Positions 1 through 11,916 are shown, counted from the first letter of the stretch. The stretch: 64,000 nt of DNA from Vigna angularis (GCF_016808095.1 NC_068974.1:11780001-11844000), one strand, 5' to 3'. The notes: generated from the letters alone by a model not told the origin. Numbers and translations: made by a program.

Positions 1-1537
1 TTTTAAGCCGTCGGCAACTCCCTGTTTAATTTAAGTCCTAAATTAGGTTTTTCGTGCCCCAATTTCATTTTACATCAACTTCGTCGTTTTTGTCTGTCAT
101 TCCTCTCTGCAAACACTTCCCTCCCTTGCTTCAAGCTCCGTCAGTTTGTCGGTCAGTCACCGGTGGTGGTCCGTGACGATGGTGAGTGGTTCGGTCATCG
201 CTCTTCGTTCACGGTGCGTGGTTGTTCGGGGAGTGTTGGGCTAGGGTTCGTCGTGGGTTGATTGGTTCGTTGACGGCTGGTGGTGTGGAGGTTGAGGGAC
301 TTTGTCGGAGGGCCATTGTGGGCTGCTGTCGCTGTCGTGCTCGGTGAAGCGGTATCTTGGTAGAGGTAAGTTCCACACAACTTCATTCACACTGTGATGT
401 TCATATTGGTGAAGCGTAGACAGTGTTGCTGCCTTCATCTACTTTTCATTCACTTGTTAGCATTACTCTGTGTAGGAACTTGGTTGAGGGACTTCGTTGG
501 AGTGACCGTTGTGGGGCGTCGCCATCGTGGTGTGCAAAGGTTGCATCGTGAAGGGCTATCTCGGTTGAGGTAAGTTGTGCTTTTACAGATTCATTATGAG
601 TTATGATGTGATCTTGAATTGTTTGATGTTGTTGTGGCTTGATTGTATGATGTTGTTTGATTGAGAAAGATTGGTTTTTAATTGGAATGAGGGGCAAGGA
701 ATTGGCATGCCAGTGAGAAGGTTTGAGAATCAAGTGTTAGCTAATTAGAAGAATTGATGGTGTTTTGTTTTACGTTATTATATATATTGATAATAATCCT
801 AATTATTATGAGGAAATGTGTATGGTAGTGTGTATACTAAAGCACTAGTTTTGTTGGTAAAAGAAGGAGATGTGGTTGAGATAATAATAATTGTTAGGGG
901 AAAAGTAATGAGTTTGATGAGAGTTTGGGCCTTGTGAGTTATGAGTGGTAGAAACGTGAAGCATCATGGTTGACAGAGGGTGGTATTTTGGATGTGTCTA
1001 TTTTTCTTCTATGAGTGAATTTGTGAAACAGTTGATGTGTGGCCCCCTTCAACTTCCCCCATTCAAATTTTTTTTTGGACTTTGCTTCCATCAATCTATG
1101 TTATGGAATTCTGGCTTCCATCTTTCTCAAATTACTCTTTCATCCACTCCCACACTTCTGTACTGTACTTTTTTTATTTTTCTGTAATTTTTCTATAATC
1201 ATCAAACAAAGTTGCTTGAACATTCATTTGTGTTTAAATGACTTTATATACGGTTTAGTATGAAACCAGCAAACTAGGGACTATATGTAGTGCAGAATTA
1301 GTATTCCACCTAAGGTTTGATTGTTTTGTGTAGTTGGAACACGTTTAATATCATTAAATTGAAGCCATTAGCCACATGGTTACGTCCTCTGATAAAGCAT
1401 AAAAAAGGTGTCAGGGAATGGGGAATAAAAGGAGGGAATATAATTCACCTTGTATTCACCTTTTTCTTGATTCTTTTGCAATAAAAGGAGGCTGTATAAT
1501 TCAGAGGATCTGTTCTGTGTCATGTTTCTAGTGCTAT
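1..1537. other. Non-coding stretch with a degenerate internal duplication
   Basis: No convincing coding sequence is visible. Two related segments at about 287-400 and 473-605 share a 'TTGAGGGACT...GGAG' core and each ends in a GAGGTAAGT sequence that resembles a 5' splice site, so the region may be a decayed, repeated non-coding exon or transposon leader. The first bases carry an 'AAGCCGTC' motif also found at about 3580 within the CACTA terminus, which suggests (inference) that the interval 1-3667 belongs to one transposon whose left end lies outside the window. The short open frames here read through low-complexity sequence and look spurious. Confidence 0.4.
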
Positions 1538-1684
1538 TCATAGGTTCTTGATTAAAACATCAACTCCTTTCCACTTATCCCCAAAGCTAATTCTGTCCAA
1601 CCTCAAATTCTTGGCTTTTTCTTTATCAATAGTCAAATCCACTAAGAACCCATTCTTCAAGCACATGGTTGAAGCTATGTAATC
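1538..1684 (-). pseudogene. Unidentified terminal exon fragment (48 codons)
   Basis: Read on the minus strand, an acceptor-like TATTATAG is followed by 48 open codons ending in TGA. The protein starts DYIASTMCLKNG and ends KGVDVLIKNL; it has normal amino-acid composition and no low complexity, so it looks like the last exon of a real gene. I do not recognise the family. It lies about 210 bp downstream of the sugar-transporter exon on the same strand, but does not match the C-terminus expected of that transporter (no PETKG-type motif). It is therefore probably a piece of a different gene. No upstream exon that would join to it was found. It may be a fragment captured by a transposon. Confidence 0.35.
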
Positions 1685-1894
1685 CTATAATATAGCAAAA
1701 GTTGAACCAAATTATAAGTCAATCAAACAAGTACAAATGAAACAAACTTTGCTGTGTAAATAGAAAAAAACAAGCACCGGAAACGAAACCACATGAAGTT
1801 GTTGTGTCTGTGTTGTGAAAGAAAAATACTTAGAGGATAACCAGATCCAGATTAGTGATCATTAATAAGTTATTATGAGTTCTGATTATTCTGA

Positions 1895-2395
1895 TTATTC
1901 TCCTAACCCAATTGTCCTAAAAAGTAAAGGGCCATAGAAGCCAATGACGTTTATCCCTGTCATTTGCTGGAAAAAGGGTATAGCTACTGCCATCACCAGC
2001 TGAGGCCTATACCTTCGTTTCAAAATGACCTTAAATGATTGTTTGTTGTTGGCTTTTGAAGAACTTGCTTTTATAAGATCATCAAGTTCTGCCTGCACGT
2101 CTTCTATGCCTCGAATTCGCTGAAGTAGTAACTTGGCCTTTTGATGGTCATGCCCGCGTTGTATTAAGTTGTTGGGAGTTTCAGGGAGGAAAAGTGCACC
2201 AAATGTTAGGATTGAGGCTGGTACGCCTGCCATTGCTAGAGACACACACCAACCCCACCCACCATCTATCTTCTCTATTCCATAGTTGATTAGGGTAGCA
2301 AACAAACCACCAATGCAAATGCTTAATTGGAAGCCATTGCTAGTTGCTCCTCTTAGTTGTGGTAGTGCCATTTCAGATAGATACAGAGGAACAGC
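1895..2395 (-). pseudogene. STP-type monosaccharide/H+ symporter exon, truncated
   Basis: A single exon starts after an acceptor (TGTAG at about 2396-2400) and reads AVPLYLSEMALPQLRG, then GFQLSICIGGL, GGWGW, LPETPNNLIQRG, IPFFQQMTGINVIGFYGP and FRTIGLGE, followed directly by TAA. These are hallmarks of plant STP hexose transporters (major facilitator superfamily): the PLYLSE and PETPNS loop motifs and the QQxTGINVIxFYxP motif of transmembrane helix 7. A complete STP has about 500-520 residues and 12 helices; only about 166 residues, helices 5-7 plus the central loop, are here. The family normally continues past FKTIGFG, so the stop marks truncation. Neither the N-terminal exon (upstream, to about 3.4 kb) nor the C-terminal half was found. 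Non-functional fragment, possibly captured by the CACTA element ending at 3667. Confidence 0.8.
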
Positions 2396-3399
2396 CTACA
2401 GAATCAGTCCAAAATATGAAAGAAATTACGGTCTTGTTATTTTTATTTGGTAAAATAACTAAGAAAATGTTTGTATGTGGGATGGTTGAGCCAAGTTTGC
2501 AGCAAAGTAGGCATCTCTAACTTATTCTAGAAAACATGAGAATTACCTAAAGTCCCTCTATTAGACGTGTAGTTTGAATATTGCAGTAATCCTAAAAGCT
2601 AAACCACCACGAAATAAATCATAATCAAATGGTTATTCTCTTATTTTCATTTTGTCCTCAACAGTCAGAAGGAACTTTGCAAAAGAGAAGCTAGATCCTA
2701 AAAAATTTCAGGAAAGAAAATTACATAGTTTTAATCTTCTAAAAAGGGGAGAGGGAGACCAAGAGGTTCTCCTTTTTGTTGGCAAGATAAACATTGTCTA
2801 GTCTTCAATTGAATCTAAAGTTGTACTAAATGTTTGAAATGTTTGAATCCTAACAAAACATTCTATAATTCCTCTGTAACAATGAATCTGCTTTCTCTTT
2901 TAAGCTCCAGGAATCATGTCAATGACTTAATTTAATTGAAATATATACCAAACGTTCGCTCACTGAATAAAGTTATAAAATCATTTAAACAAACTAATAT
3001 AAAAACTATATTGTTTGGAAAGGTTGTAATTAATATTTTTTTGAAAATAAAAACCTAATACAGTAATCACAAAAATTAAAACTAAATTATAAGAAAAATA
3101 ATTAAAAGTCTTAAACATTGTAACTATCTCTAACCCCTTCAAATATAATGCATTTCTTCCTTACACTTAAATAAATCACTAAATACTTATAAGATAAAAG
3201 GCTAACATAATTAACATTTTCTCCTAATAAATACTCTATTAGACTCCGTGTGATATTAGACATACTATCTTAGATTAATCAACACAGAAAAATACTTCTA
3301 ATTCATGTATATTTTACCATACGTTTTCTAAATATGCACATCTTGTCCTTATTATGGGACACATACACATGTCCTAGATTTTTCTTTTTTTTTTTTTGA
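2396..3399. other. AT-rich non-coding stretch
   Basis: I see no open frame of interest, RNA gene or clear repeat. The expected first exons of the sugar transporter are not present here. Confidence 0.5.
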
Positions 3400-3667
3400 A
3401 TATGTAATTACCGAAGGCTTCTGCCCTTCGGTAATTACCTTATGGCCCTCGGTAATTACCGAAGGCTTTTGGCCCTCGGTAATTACCGAAGGCTTTTGAC
3501 CCTCGGTAATTACCGAAGGGCAGAAGCCCTCGGTAATTGTTAGCGACAAGGGATTTACCGAGGGTTTATTGGCCGTCGATAAGCCGTCTGTAAATGACAA
3601 TTTCCGAGGGCTTTTGGCATTTTCCGAGGGCTTTTGGCCTTCGGTAATGCCCTTCTTTTTTGTAGTG
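3400..3667. mobile_element. CACTA (En/Spm-like) right terminal region
   Basis: The segment ends in TTTTTTGTAGTG, the inverse of the CACTACAAAAAA terminus that defines CACTA transposons, followed by TTA as a possible 3 bp target copy. Inward of the end are at least six alternating copies of AATTACCGAAGGC / GCCCTCGGTAATT, forming strong hairpins; dense subterminal repeats of this kind are transposase-binding arrays in CACTA elements. The matching left terminus was not found to the left inside the window. The open frames across this segment are products of the repeat. Confidence 0.7.
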
Positions 3668-3959
3668 TTAGATGCAACAAGATTCCCCAAACCTTATATT
3701 TCTTTCCTCTCCTTTAAAAGTTTTATGATTAATTGTAACAACTTGTGCATCTAGCGCATGGTTTAAAGCTCAATCTTAATTCATTGTTGAAGTTTTTCAA
3801 GGGATTCTTAAATAAGATAAGAAATAAATCATGTCTTCAATGTCTCTTTCTAGGTTGGTTAATTTTAGGATTAAGATAGGTATGATTCTACTAAAAGACT
3901 TTAATTGATTTTTAAAAAATAATATTTTTAATTTGAATAAAAATTAAGTTGAGTCATCC

Positions 3960-4440
3960 CAAATTGAAGGTTAAGATAGGTTATTGTGGACAAAAACTTG
4001 AAACATATTATTATGGAGATGAGTTATGTTGGACTAAGGATTGAGATAGGTCAGTTAGACAAAAGGATTGAGACAAGTTAACAACTGAGATGCATTAAAC
4101 CAAGCCAAAGATCGAGAATAGTCAGCATGTATTGAAGGTCAAGACAGGTCCTCCTAGATCAAAGGTCAAGACAGACCCATTTGGGTCAAAAATCAAGACA
4201 GAATGCGTTGGGTCGAAGATTAAGACAGGTTAAGTCTGACTAAAGGTCGAGACGGGTTGACCCAAACTGAATGTTGAGATGGATTGATTCAAACTAAAGG
4301 TCGAGACAGATTAACACAAGTTGAAGGTCAAAACAGGTCGGCCTAAGCCAAAGGTTGGGATGGGCTGACCCGAGCCAAAGGTCATGACAGGCCAGTCCGA
4401 GCAAAAAGTCAAGACGAACGGGTTAGGCATTGATAGCAAT
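3960..4440. repeat. Degenerate minisatellite, ~30 bp unit
   Basis: About fifteen diverged units follow the pattern AAAGGTCRAGACAGGTYRRCCY, with every unit altered by substitutions. No coding capacity. The purine-rich strand phase is kept through the array, which indicates tandem amplification followed by long decay. Confidence 0.7.
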
Positions 4441-4800
4441 TTGACAGAATTCGACCACAACAAAATTTTGTTGAATTCAACCAAGTCATCTTTGACCGAA
4501 ATTCAATTGAATTTGATTACGTTATTCGTGGTCAAGATTCTTGTAAATTTGACCTAGTCTACTCCTGTTGAATTTTAGTTGAGTCAACCTTGATGAAGTT
4601 TGTCTAAATTTGACTCACTCGTCCTTGACTAAATTCACTCAATCAATTCTAATCAAAATTTGAGTAAATTTAACCGAAGTAGTTGCGATCAAAATTTGGT
4701 CAAATACGTTAAAGTTGACCTTGGCAAATATTTGGCCAAAACAATCGAATGAGTTCCAACTCAAATTTAAAAAGTCGACGAGGATAAAAATTCAAATGAA
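4441..4800. repeat. Second degenerate tandem repeat, ~45 bp unit
   Basis: Units related to TTGAATTTGACCRAGTC alternate with RTCAAAATTYGRTYAA. The repeat adjoins the previous minisatellite but has a different consensus. Both probably come from the interior of one old retroelement (inference). Confidence 0.5.
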
Positions 4801-5239
4801 CCTCTCTTGGGCCCAAAATTTGCCAACATTCACTATCAATTTAGATGTATCATGGATTTCTTTTCATATCCTTATGAATACAAAATAAAAAAAATAGACT
4901 GATTCATTTGATTCCCATGACATCATATTCGAAAAAGTTGTACAAGATTCTGGAAGAAAATAAAAGAAAAAAAAATTATTGCTATGCAATAAATATATCA
5001 ACCAATTTATTTAATAAATATAAGACATGAAATGAAATGTAAATAAGAAAAGAAAACATGATGTTATTTTATTGTGTGAGATAAAAGGGTTGAAGAAAAG
5101 GAAGTTTAAACATTATGGATATGGTATGAAAAGGAAATGATAAAAAAACATAAAACTTGAAAAAAATGCATATCCAATAGTTGGGTTAGTATTTTTATCC
5201 ACCTTGACCCTAACTGTCATTCAACATACCAAATATGTG
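4801..5239. other. AT-rich non-coding stretch
   Basis: Nothing recognisable: A/T-rich sequence with short homopolymers and no significant open frame. Confidence 0.5.
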
Positions 5240-7340
5240 CACATCACCTCGGCCCTGTGGGAAATAGAGTATTTGGGAGTAGTAATATTACATCGAAGTC
5301 TCTAGGGCTTCGACGTTTTCTTCTTCAGCCAGAAGCCAAAGGTCGCGCTCTTTTTATTCTTTTATTCTTTTTACTTGTTAATCATTCAATAGCACATCGA
5401 AGTCTGTGGGGCTTCAACGTGATGGGAATTGGAGTAGTTGGGAGCATTAATGATGTGTTGTTACCAACGACGTATTTCACGTCGATTTCTGGGAGCTAGA
5501 CGTCAATTAGTTCTTATCAGAATCAAAAGAGATGTATTGTTATTTCATGAAATAATGTACATCTATTTCTTAGCCAGTTTGACGTCATCGGTTCAACTAT
5601 AAATATAGCTTACATTTCACGTAATCCCTTGCCTCCTGTTTTTCTATTGAACATATTAGATTCATGTTTTTTATTTCCTTTGCATTTTCTTTTCCTTAGA
5701 TTTTGAAGCTTTTGTGTTCTTCAAATAGAAATTTGCTAACTTGAATTTGAAAGTGGCGCATTCATCGTCATTTCATTTGAAGGTGCCCTTTCAAATTCAA
5801 GTCAACAAAATTGTTTTTATAGTCCAGAAATGGTTAAGATATCTTCCTGAAAAGGAAGTGCTTAGGAAAAAGAAATATGGTTCATAATGTGTTTAATGCT
5901 GAAACAATTTTAAGATCTAAAATAATTATATAAGATTTAATGTACGTCTATCTCTTAGCCAGTTCGACGTCATCGTTAGGATTGCTGTTTTTTTTTATCT
6001 TTTTTGCATTTTATTTTCCTTAGATTTCGAAGCATGTCTGCTCTTTAAATTGCAATTTGCCGACTTCAATTTCAAAGTGCCACATTCAGCAACTTCAGTT
6101 CATATATAGGTGCCCTTTGAAATTGAAGTCAACAAATGGTACAAATTGAAATGAAATGAAATGAAATTCAAATCTGTTAACTTATTTCTTCGGTTTTCTA
6201 TAGCTGCTTCATGCATCATCCAAACTTTTGTGACCTTGGAAGAGCTATGACAAAACCAAAGAAAAAATGTTAACAGAGGGACAGGTTAAAAAAATTTTAA
6301 AAGTGGAGGTCTAGATGATTCACAAGGATCCAAAACTGTATATAAAGAAGATGGACTAGAACTTTGATGTCGAATTTGGATAGTCATTGAATTTAATTAT
6401 GCATGGGAAACTGTATTTCGTTAATCTTGATAAATGCTTTTCTTACAAACGAGGAGAACTCATTATACGTCCAACAAATAATACGTTAAATTCCCATAAG
6501 ATTCGATATACTTTCGGTGATTTAAAAGAAAAAAATAACAACAACATTTATCATGACAAATAAAACTGCCTTGTCACATATGACGTAGACATCGCCTTTT
6601 GGTAAAATTCGACATCAATCTCTCCGTTTGTATCAAAAGCATTTATCAGGTCTAACCAAATACAATTTCCCATGCATAGTTGTTTAAAAGAAAAAAATAA
6701 TAAAAAAATTAAAAAGGGTGTAACTGCCTGACCCGTAATACGTCGAATTCTGCTGTAATACGACGTACTGTTGGTCAGCTAGAAACAATGAGTTACTCCT
6801 TTTTTAATTCTTTTATTTTTATTTTAAATGTCCTATAATACGTCGAATTCCCATATAGCTTCGTCATATTATTCACTCATATCAGAATGTTAAGAGATCT
6901 ATTACCTTTTCACTAAATGATGTTTGAACGTCGAATGTCCCTGGGCTTCGACGATGTATTGCATATTCATGATGTAATGTTGTTACACCTCGATGTGCTT
7001 GCCAATTCGATGTCAAGTACGCATCTATAAATATAGCTCGCATTTCACGTAACCCCTTGCCCATGTTTTTCTATTGAACATATTAGGATTAATGTTTTTT
7101 TATTTCCTTTGCATTTGCATTTTCTTAGATTTCGAAACATTTTTGTTCTTTAAATTGCAATTTGATTTCAATTTCAAAGTGGCGCATTCAGCAGCTTCAG
7201 TTCATAAGAAGGTGCCCTTTGAAATTGAAGTCAACAAAATATTTTTCATAGTACAAAAATGTTTAAGATATCTTACTGAAATGGAAGTGCTATGGAAAAA
7301 GAAATATGGTTCACAATATTTTTAATGCTAAAAAAATTTT
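5240..7340. repeat. Three diverged copies of a ~340 bp repeat within ACGTCGA-rich DNA
   Basis: Copies lie at about 5554-5903, 5937-6140 (3'-truncated) and 6988-7332. They share in order ATAAATATAGC, CACGTAA, TTCTATTGAACATATTA, TTCCTTTGCATTT, AAAGTGGCGCATTCA, GAAGTCAACAAAAT and AAGAAATATGGTTCA. Between them, small hairpins such as ACGTCGAA...TTCGACGT recur (for example near 5285, 6725, 6840 and 6925). The structure is that of a non-autonomous DNA transposon or its subterminal repeats, but I could not find paired termini. Peptide-like frames in the copies are short and probably meaningless. Confidence 0.6.
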
Positions 7341-7607
7341 AAGAACTAAAATAAATTTATAAAAATTTGTTCAACTTCGTCATTTAGATTTATAGGATTC
7401 GTTTTTTAAATTGTCTTGGAGTTATTTTCAACCTGTAGATTTCAGAGCTACCTGACCTAGAGTGGAAACAACTTCAAGACAATTTAAACCATCAATAATA
7501 CATCATTTGTTTTTGCAAATGCGACGTAATATTTCTCAACTAGAGGCCAAAAAGTTTCTCCTTTTTCTTCTTGTTTTTCTTTTAAACGTCGCATTTGTAC
7601 AATAACA

Positions 7608-8321
7608 CTAAACATAATAAAAAAATGAAATCCTAATTTGAGTCAGATGTCTCCATAGACTCCTCTTCTGTTGTGTCATCTTATCATCAGATTCACTTGC
7701 TGAGGGAGTTCTCAAAGCATCTTCATCTAGTTTCTTATGAATCATTATCACAAAGTTTTCAACTTTTCTTCTAGGTAGTATTACCCAAGCAAGTACAAAA
7801 GCACACATTTTTTCTTCATTTTCAAACCATCAAGTAAATACGGCTTGTATACCTTTAGCCTTTTTGGATATCTCACAAATTTCTTGTAAATCTTCTTCTT
7901 ATTGGTCCATTGGTTGAGTTCAGAATTTTTTTCATGAGCCATGAAGCCTTCTACTTTGAGAGAAGTAAAAGATAGTCCTATTTCATCATCAATTTCAATA
8001 TCGACATCTTTCACCCGAGAGCATATAACACCATTGACAACCTTCAGATTGTGGTAGAAGACTTCTACCAAGTCAAGATAGAAATCACCGGGTCATTTGA
8101 ACAAATTTTGCAAGACCCACATCTGCAAGCCATTCTTGAAAAATAAACCCTTCACTTCTGAATAATTCCAGATCCAAGAACTTGTGAGGGACCACCTTGA
8201 AGAGTTTTCTATAATATCCAAATTTGTATCGTGCTTCGTCATCACTGATCCACCCATTTGGACTAACATTTCTTACAACTTGTGCAGCCTTCATTCCACA
8301 CCGTGAAGATGAAGAAGCCAT
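7608..8321 (-). pseudogene. Plant-specific transposon protein, frameshifted
   Basis: The minus strand encodes, in three overlapping frames, a protein starting MASSSSRCGMKAAQ and continuing through FGYYRKLFKVVPHKF, LVEVFYHNL, GVICSRVKDVDIEI, RYPKRLKVYKP and CAFVLAWVILPRRK. This order (LVEVFYxNL, then G-xx-VKGVDxxI) matches the family annotated as 'putative plant transposon protein', common in legume genomes and of unknown biochemical role. A frameshift at about 8075 separates the first and second parts and another near 7805 the second and third. The open sequence ends at 7608. It lies inside the ACGTCGA-type repeat region, so it may be a product of the same element (inference). Inactive. Confidence 0.6.
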
Positions 8322-8669
8322 TTGGAAACATGATTTAGAGATTTACAAGAAGGGTTTAAGAATCTAGTTTCTCACAATGATATAGGATGGATTTACAGAT
8401 TCAATATAACTGCAGAATAGAACATCGAATACCACAATAAATTGACGTTCTATGGTGGTAATTATTCAAACCAGCGCGTTTTTTTCTTTTTTTCTTGTAA
8501 TCAAACTATAAAACGTCTAACTCTTTGGGGGTTTCGACGTTTGGCAAAAGGATAACTCCATTTTATTATTTTTTTTCTTTTTTATTAAGCCATAGGGTCA
8601 AACACTTTTTTATTACTTTATTCGTTTTCTTTTCAACCAACCTGAAAACATCAAACGGTTTGGCGGCAT

Positions 8670-9125
8670 CGACGTGTTATATGGGAAAATGCAGTTGGCT
8701 GATCATGATGATAAGTGTTGTTAGTAAGAACCGAAGAGATTCACGCCCATCATTGGCACCACTCGACGTCTACTTTATATGGAAAAAGGCAGTTGGATGG
8801 GCTTGATAAATGTTGTGTTTGAAACGAAGAAATCCATGTCAAATATTGATACCACTCTATGTCCACGTATATGGGAAAAGGCTGTTGGTAGGGCATGATA
8901 AATGTTGTGTTAAAACGAAGAGATACAAGTCCAATATTGACACCACTCGACGTCCACGTTATATGGGCAAATGCAATTGGCTGGTGTTGTTGATAAATGT
9001 TGTTCGTAAGAACCAAAGAGATTCACGTCAAATATCGACACCACTCGACGTCGACTTTATATGGGAAAAGGCACTTGGCTGGCATGATAAATGATGTGTT
9101 AAACGAAGAGTTTCACGTCCACTTG
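8670..9125. repeat. Tandem repeat, five units of ~92-98 bp
   Basis: Units start at about 8670, 8766, 8860, 8951 and 9050, each beginning near ACGTCCAC and containing TATATGGGAAAAGGCAGTTG, GATAAATGTTGTG, ACGAAGAGATTCACGTC and ATTGACACCACTCG. The last unit is truncated. The unit carries the ACGTC/GACGT motif characteristic of the surrounding 5.2-10.6 kb. Open frames on both strands here are by-products. Confidence 0.85.
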
Positions 9126-9499
9126 GAAGAGGTTTGTCGTTAATTGGATCCTCTAATGCTTAACTGTTTCTCTTAGCCAAATATACCATTGCAAAATTTG
9201 ATGATTTTTTAATGATTAATTTATTAGGTTTTCCTGAAGTTGTTTTCTGCCAGAAATCATATCCACTGATTTTTCATAAAACAACTTCAATAAACTTAAA
9301 AATTGAATCTTATATAAATAGGGACGTCGAGTGCCTTCAATATTCGACGTAAAATACCCTTTAGGATTTCTAAAAGAAATCCATTTTTACAGAACGTAGG
9401 TTCATAAATGGAAACAAAACAAAGGAAAAACACAATAACACTAAACATAGGAAAAAATTGAAAATCAAACCACGAAAAGATCCACGAGATTATTAAAAT

Positions 9500-9945
9500 G
9501 TAGAAGAATTTTTGTGAATGGAGTTGTAGCATTTTGAAAGGGTGCGGAATCCACATCTCTCAATCTTTTTCTTTGGATTTCTATCAGTCGTTCAAGCTTT
9601 TCACCATGACAGAATCAAACCACAAGGAAATGACTCGCTTTTGTGAACTTGAAAAAGATGATAGAAAAACAAAGAAGAAAGATAACATATTGTTACGAGA
9701 TATTTTATGAATGAAAGTTGTAGCGTTTTGAAACGGTGAAAAATCCAAATGTATCAACCTTTTCTTCGAGTTTCTATCATTCCTTCAAGCTTTTCAACAT
9801 AACAAAGAATCAAGCCACAAAGAACTGACTCGTTTTTGTGACCTTGAAGGAGGTAATTGAAACTCAAAGAAAAAAGTTAACACAAAGAAATTTTATAAAT
9901 GGAGGTGTAGAAGTTATCAAAGGCTCTGAAACTGTATTTATAGAA
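9500..9945. repeat. Tandem repeat, ~190 bp unit, 2.3 copies
   Basis: Units start at about 9505, 9697 and 9888. Each has a GTTGTAG-x-TTTTGAAA-x-GGTG core followed by TTTCTATCA, CTTCAAGCTTTTCA, ACCACAA and GACTCG. A related single copy occurs at about 6235-6350, which ties this array to the 5.2-7.3 kb repeats. Confidence 0.7.
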
Positions 9946-10700
9946 AAAAGAATAATTGTTGGGAGCCCATCACGTTCATCCCAATAGAGTTCGACGTGTT
10001 ACCCGATGACCCCCTCGGCTTCATCCGCATAATAAAACGCCGCAGCCACCAGTATAAGGATGTTTTATTCGTTGGTTTATAAGAAAAAATAAAAAACATA
10101 ATTTCTGGCAAATAAAACGTCCAATTCAGAAAAGAATTTGACATTCTGTAGTTGGTTTAAAAGAAAAAAGAAAAACATAATAAAATAGTAAAAAAGGGAA
10201 TGAGTCTTTGGCTTCCAACTGGTAAACAAAACGTCTAAGCCCTTATCAATACGACGTTTTATGGATTGATTTAAAAGAAAAATAAAAAAATAATTGTTGG
10301 TTGTAATATACATCGTCAAAATTTTATTACGGTGGACATCATATTTGGTAAATCACTATTCAGTATTTATTTATTTTGTATTGGACGTTAGTTGTTCCTT
10401 AGTTGACGTTATGTGACTACTAAGGTCATCGTTTTACGTCAATGTTGTTGATGGTTGGACGTTATTTCCTTTAAAACGGCAGTTATAAAATCCAATCGAC
10501 ATGGAGCGAATGAATTTATTTACAACAATGTCATCGATCATTGTTAACGGTGGTTGTTCTTTTTTAGGACGTTGAACGCGTGACAAAAAATGGTGTCAAA
10601 GTATCATTATCCTTTAATTAAAGGTGCCGCTTAGGACAAACTTTGTAGGTGCTAACATCTTTTCTACTTTCGGATCCAAAATTTATTATCTTTCTAGTTT
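9946..10700. other. ACGTC-motif-rich non-coding stretch
   Basis: Repeated GACGT/ACGTC words every 30-80 bp (for example about 9990, 10250, 10385, 10405, 10435, 10455) but no open frame of interest. Likely the flank or subterminal part of the same transposon family. Confidence 0.4.
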
Positions 10701-10859
10701 TTCTTGTAATTTTTAAGAATAAATTATGATAACATCGTTTCTTTGAAAAATTTGTTTTCTATTGAAAATTTAAATAAATTGATGGAAATCTATTTAGGGA
10801 ACTAAAAGGATATCCATTCAAGAAGTACCAACTTAATTTAAGGATCTAATAAAGCTCTA

Positions 10860-11430
10860 GGACATATTCAATAGACCATGGACCAGTCAACCAAGCTTTT
10901 TGGATCAATGTTCAAGATTATCAGCAAACTTCCGCTCAACATAGTGAAGGGGCGTTAAACGCCAACGAGCCAAATGTCTCACATGCTCTTGTCTTCCCGG
11001 CATTGCCCAGCGGGCAACTAGGGGGCGCTCAAGCACCAACGAACCATTTGTTACACATTTCTGATACATTTTTCTTGTGAGTTAGCATGTAACATGTGAC
11101 TCTTCCAATAGGCTTTTATTTGAATTTTGGAGGGAATGTGACTCTAAATAGAGGGTCTCCCTTACCTATAAATAAGAGAGCCTATGTAAAAACTCACTTT
11201 AGAGCTTAATGAATTGTTGCTGAAATGAATCAAACCCTCTTTTGCTCTCTAGTCAATCTGAATTTTGAATTCTCTCACTCTCCACTAGCTTACTTCGTTA
11301 GTAGGAAGACCATATGAGCTTTGAGGCTTCATACAAACACCATAGCTTCACTAAACCCACATCAAACACCTTCATCTATGCATTTCTGTTGCACCTCATT
11401 GTCCATCCACTACACTCTGATTTTGGAGCT
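10860..11430 (+). mobile_element. LTR-like promoter/leader fragment
   Basis: The segment has a GC-rich stretch with GGGCGTTAAACGCC and GGGGGCGCTC, then TATA box CTATAAATA at about 11177, then a C/T-rich leader (CCCTCTTTTGCTCTCTAG). This order (GC-rich core, TATA, pyrimidine-rich leader) is typical of plant LTRs, but I could not define TG/CA ends or a target duplication. It could equally be another leader. Confidence 0.35.
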
Positions 11431-11469
11431 TCTGCATTCGTTGATTCTACTTGGAGGAGTTTCCATTAT

Positions 11470-11600
11470 ATATGATAGACAACACTTTTAAAATAAGCAG
11501 TGTCTATTATAGAGCTCATAGACAAATCTTTTGTGGAAATGTTGTCTATTAATAGACAACCTAAAAAGCATTGTCTTTTAACAATTTTGTAGTAGTAAAA
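11470..11600. mobile_element. Possible CACTA-like terminus
   Basis: Inverted copies of TAGACAAC / GTTGTCTATTAATAGACAAC precede the end-like sequence TTTTGTAGTAGTA at about 11585-11597. The pattern of inverted subterminal repeats next to a GTAGT(A/G) end resembles CACTA termini, but the outer bases are not a clean CACTA. Confidence 0.35.
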
Positions 11601-11916
11601 TACACACCTTATCTACAAATTGATTTTGCTTGCTACAATTATTAATTAGTTCAAAACTCCTCGTGTCGATAAAAAAAATTCAAGAATTTAACTCCCTTAA
11701 CTTTTGTTCTATCAAAATGCTCAAAAACTTATGATAACAATTTAGAAAGATAAAAGGATCGTGGATAAATGGAATCTTTATTACTAGTACAAGCTTAAAT
11801 GATAATACATTGTGAAGGAAGTCATCATCAACAATTGCACTACTAGTTTCTTAAACGTGAAAGTAAAGTCTCAATCTCATTCTCAGTAATTATCAAGAAG
11901 GGTAGAATTAGGTTAC

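Noticed and set aside
195..733. Minus-strand frames with Thr/Pro/His-rich content
   Set aside because: Low complexity, no homology recognised and no splice context.
3352..3690. 112-residue minus-strand frame with ITEGQKPSV repeats
   Set aside because: Direct translation of CACTA subterminal repeats; no independent evidence for a protein.
8670..9125. CRISPR-like regular repeats
   Set aside because: Whole units repeat in tandem with no unique spacers, and the sequence is a plant genome; it is a minisatellite.
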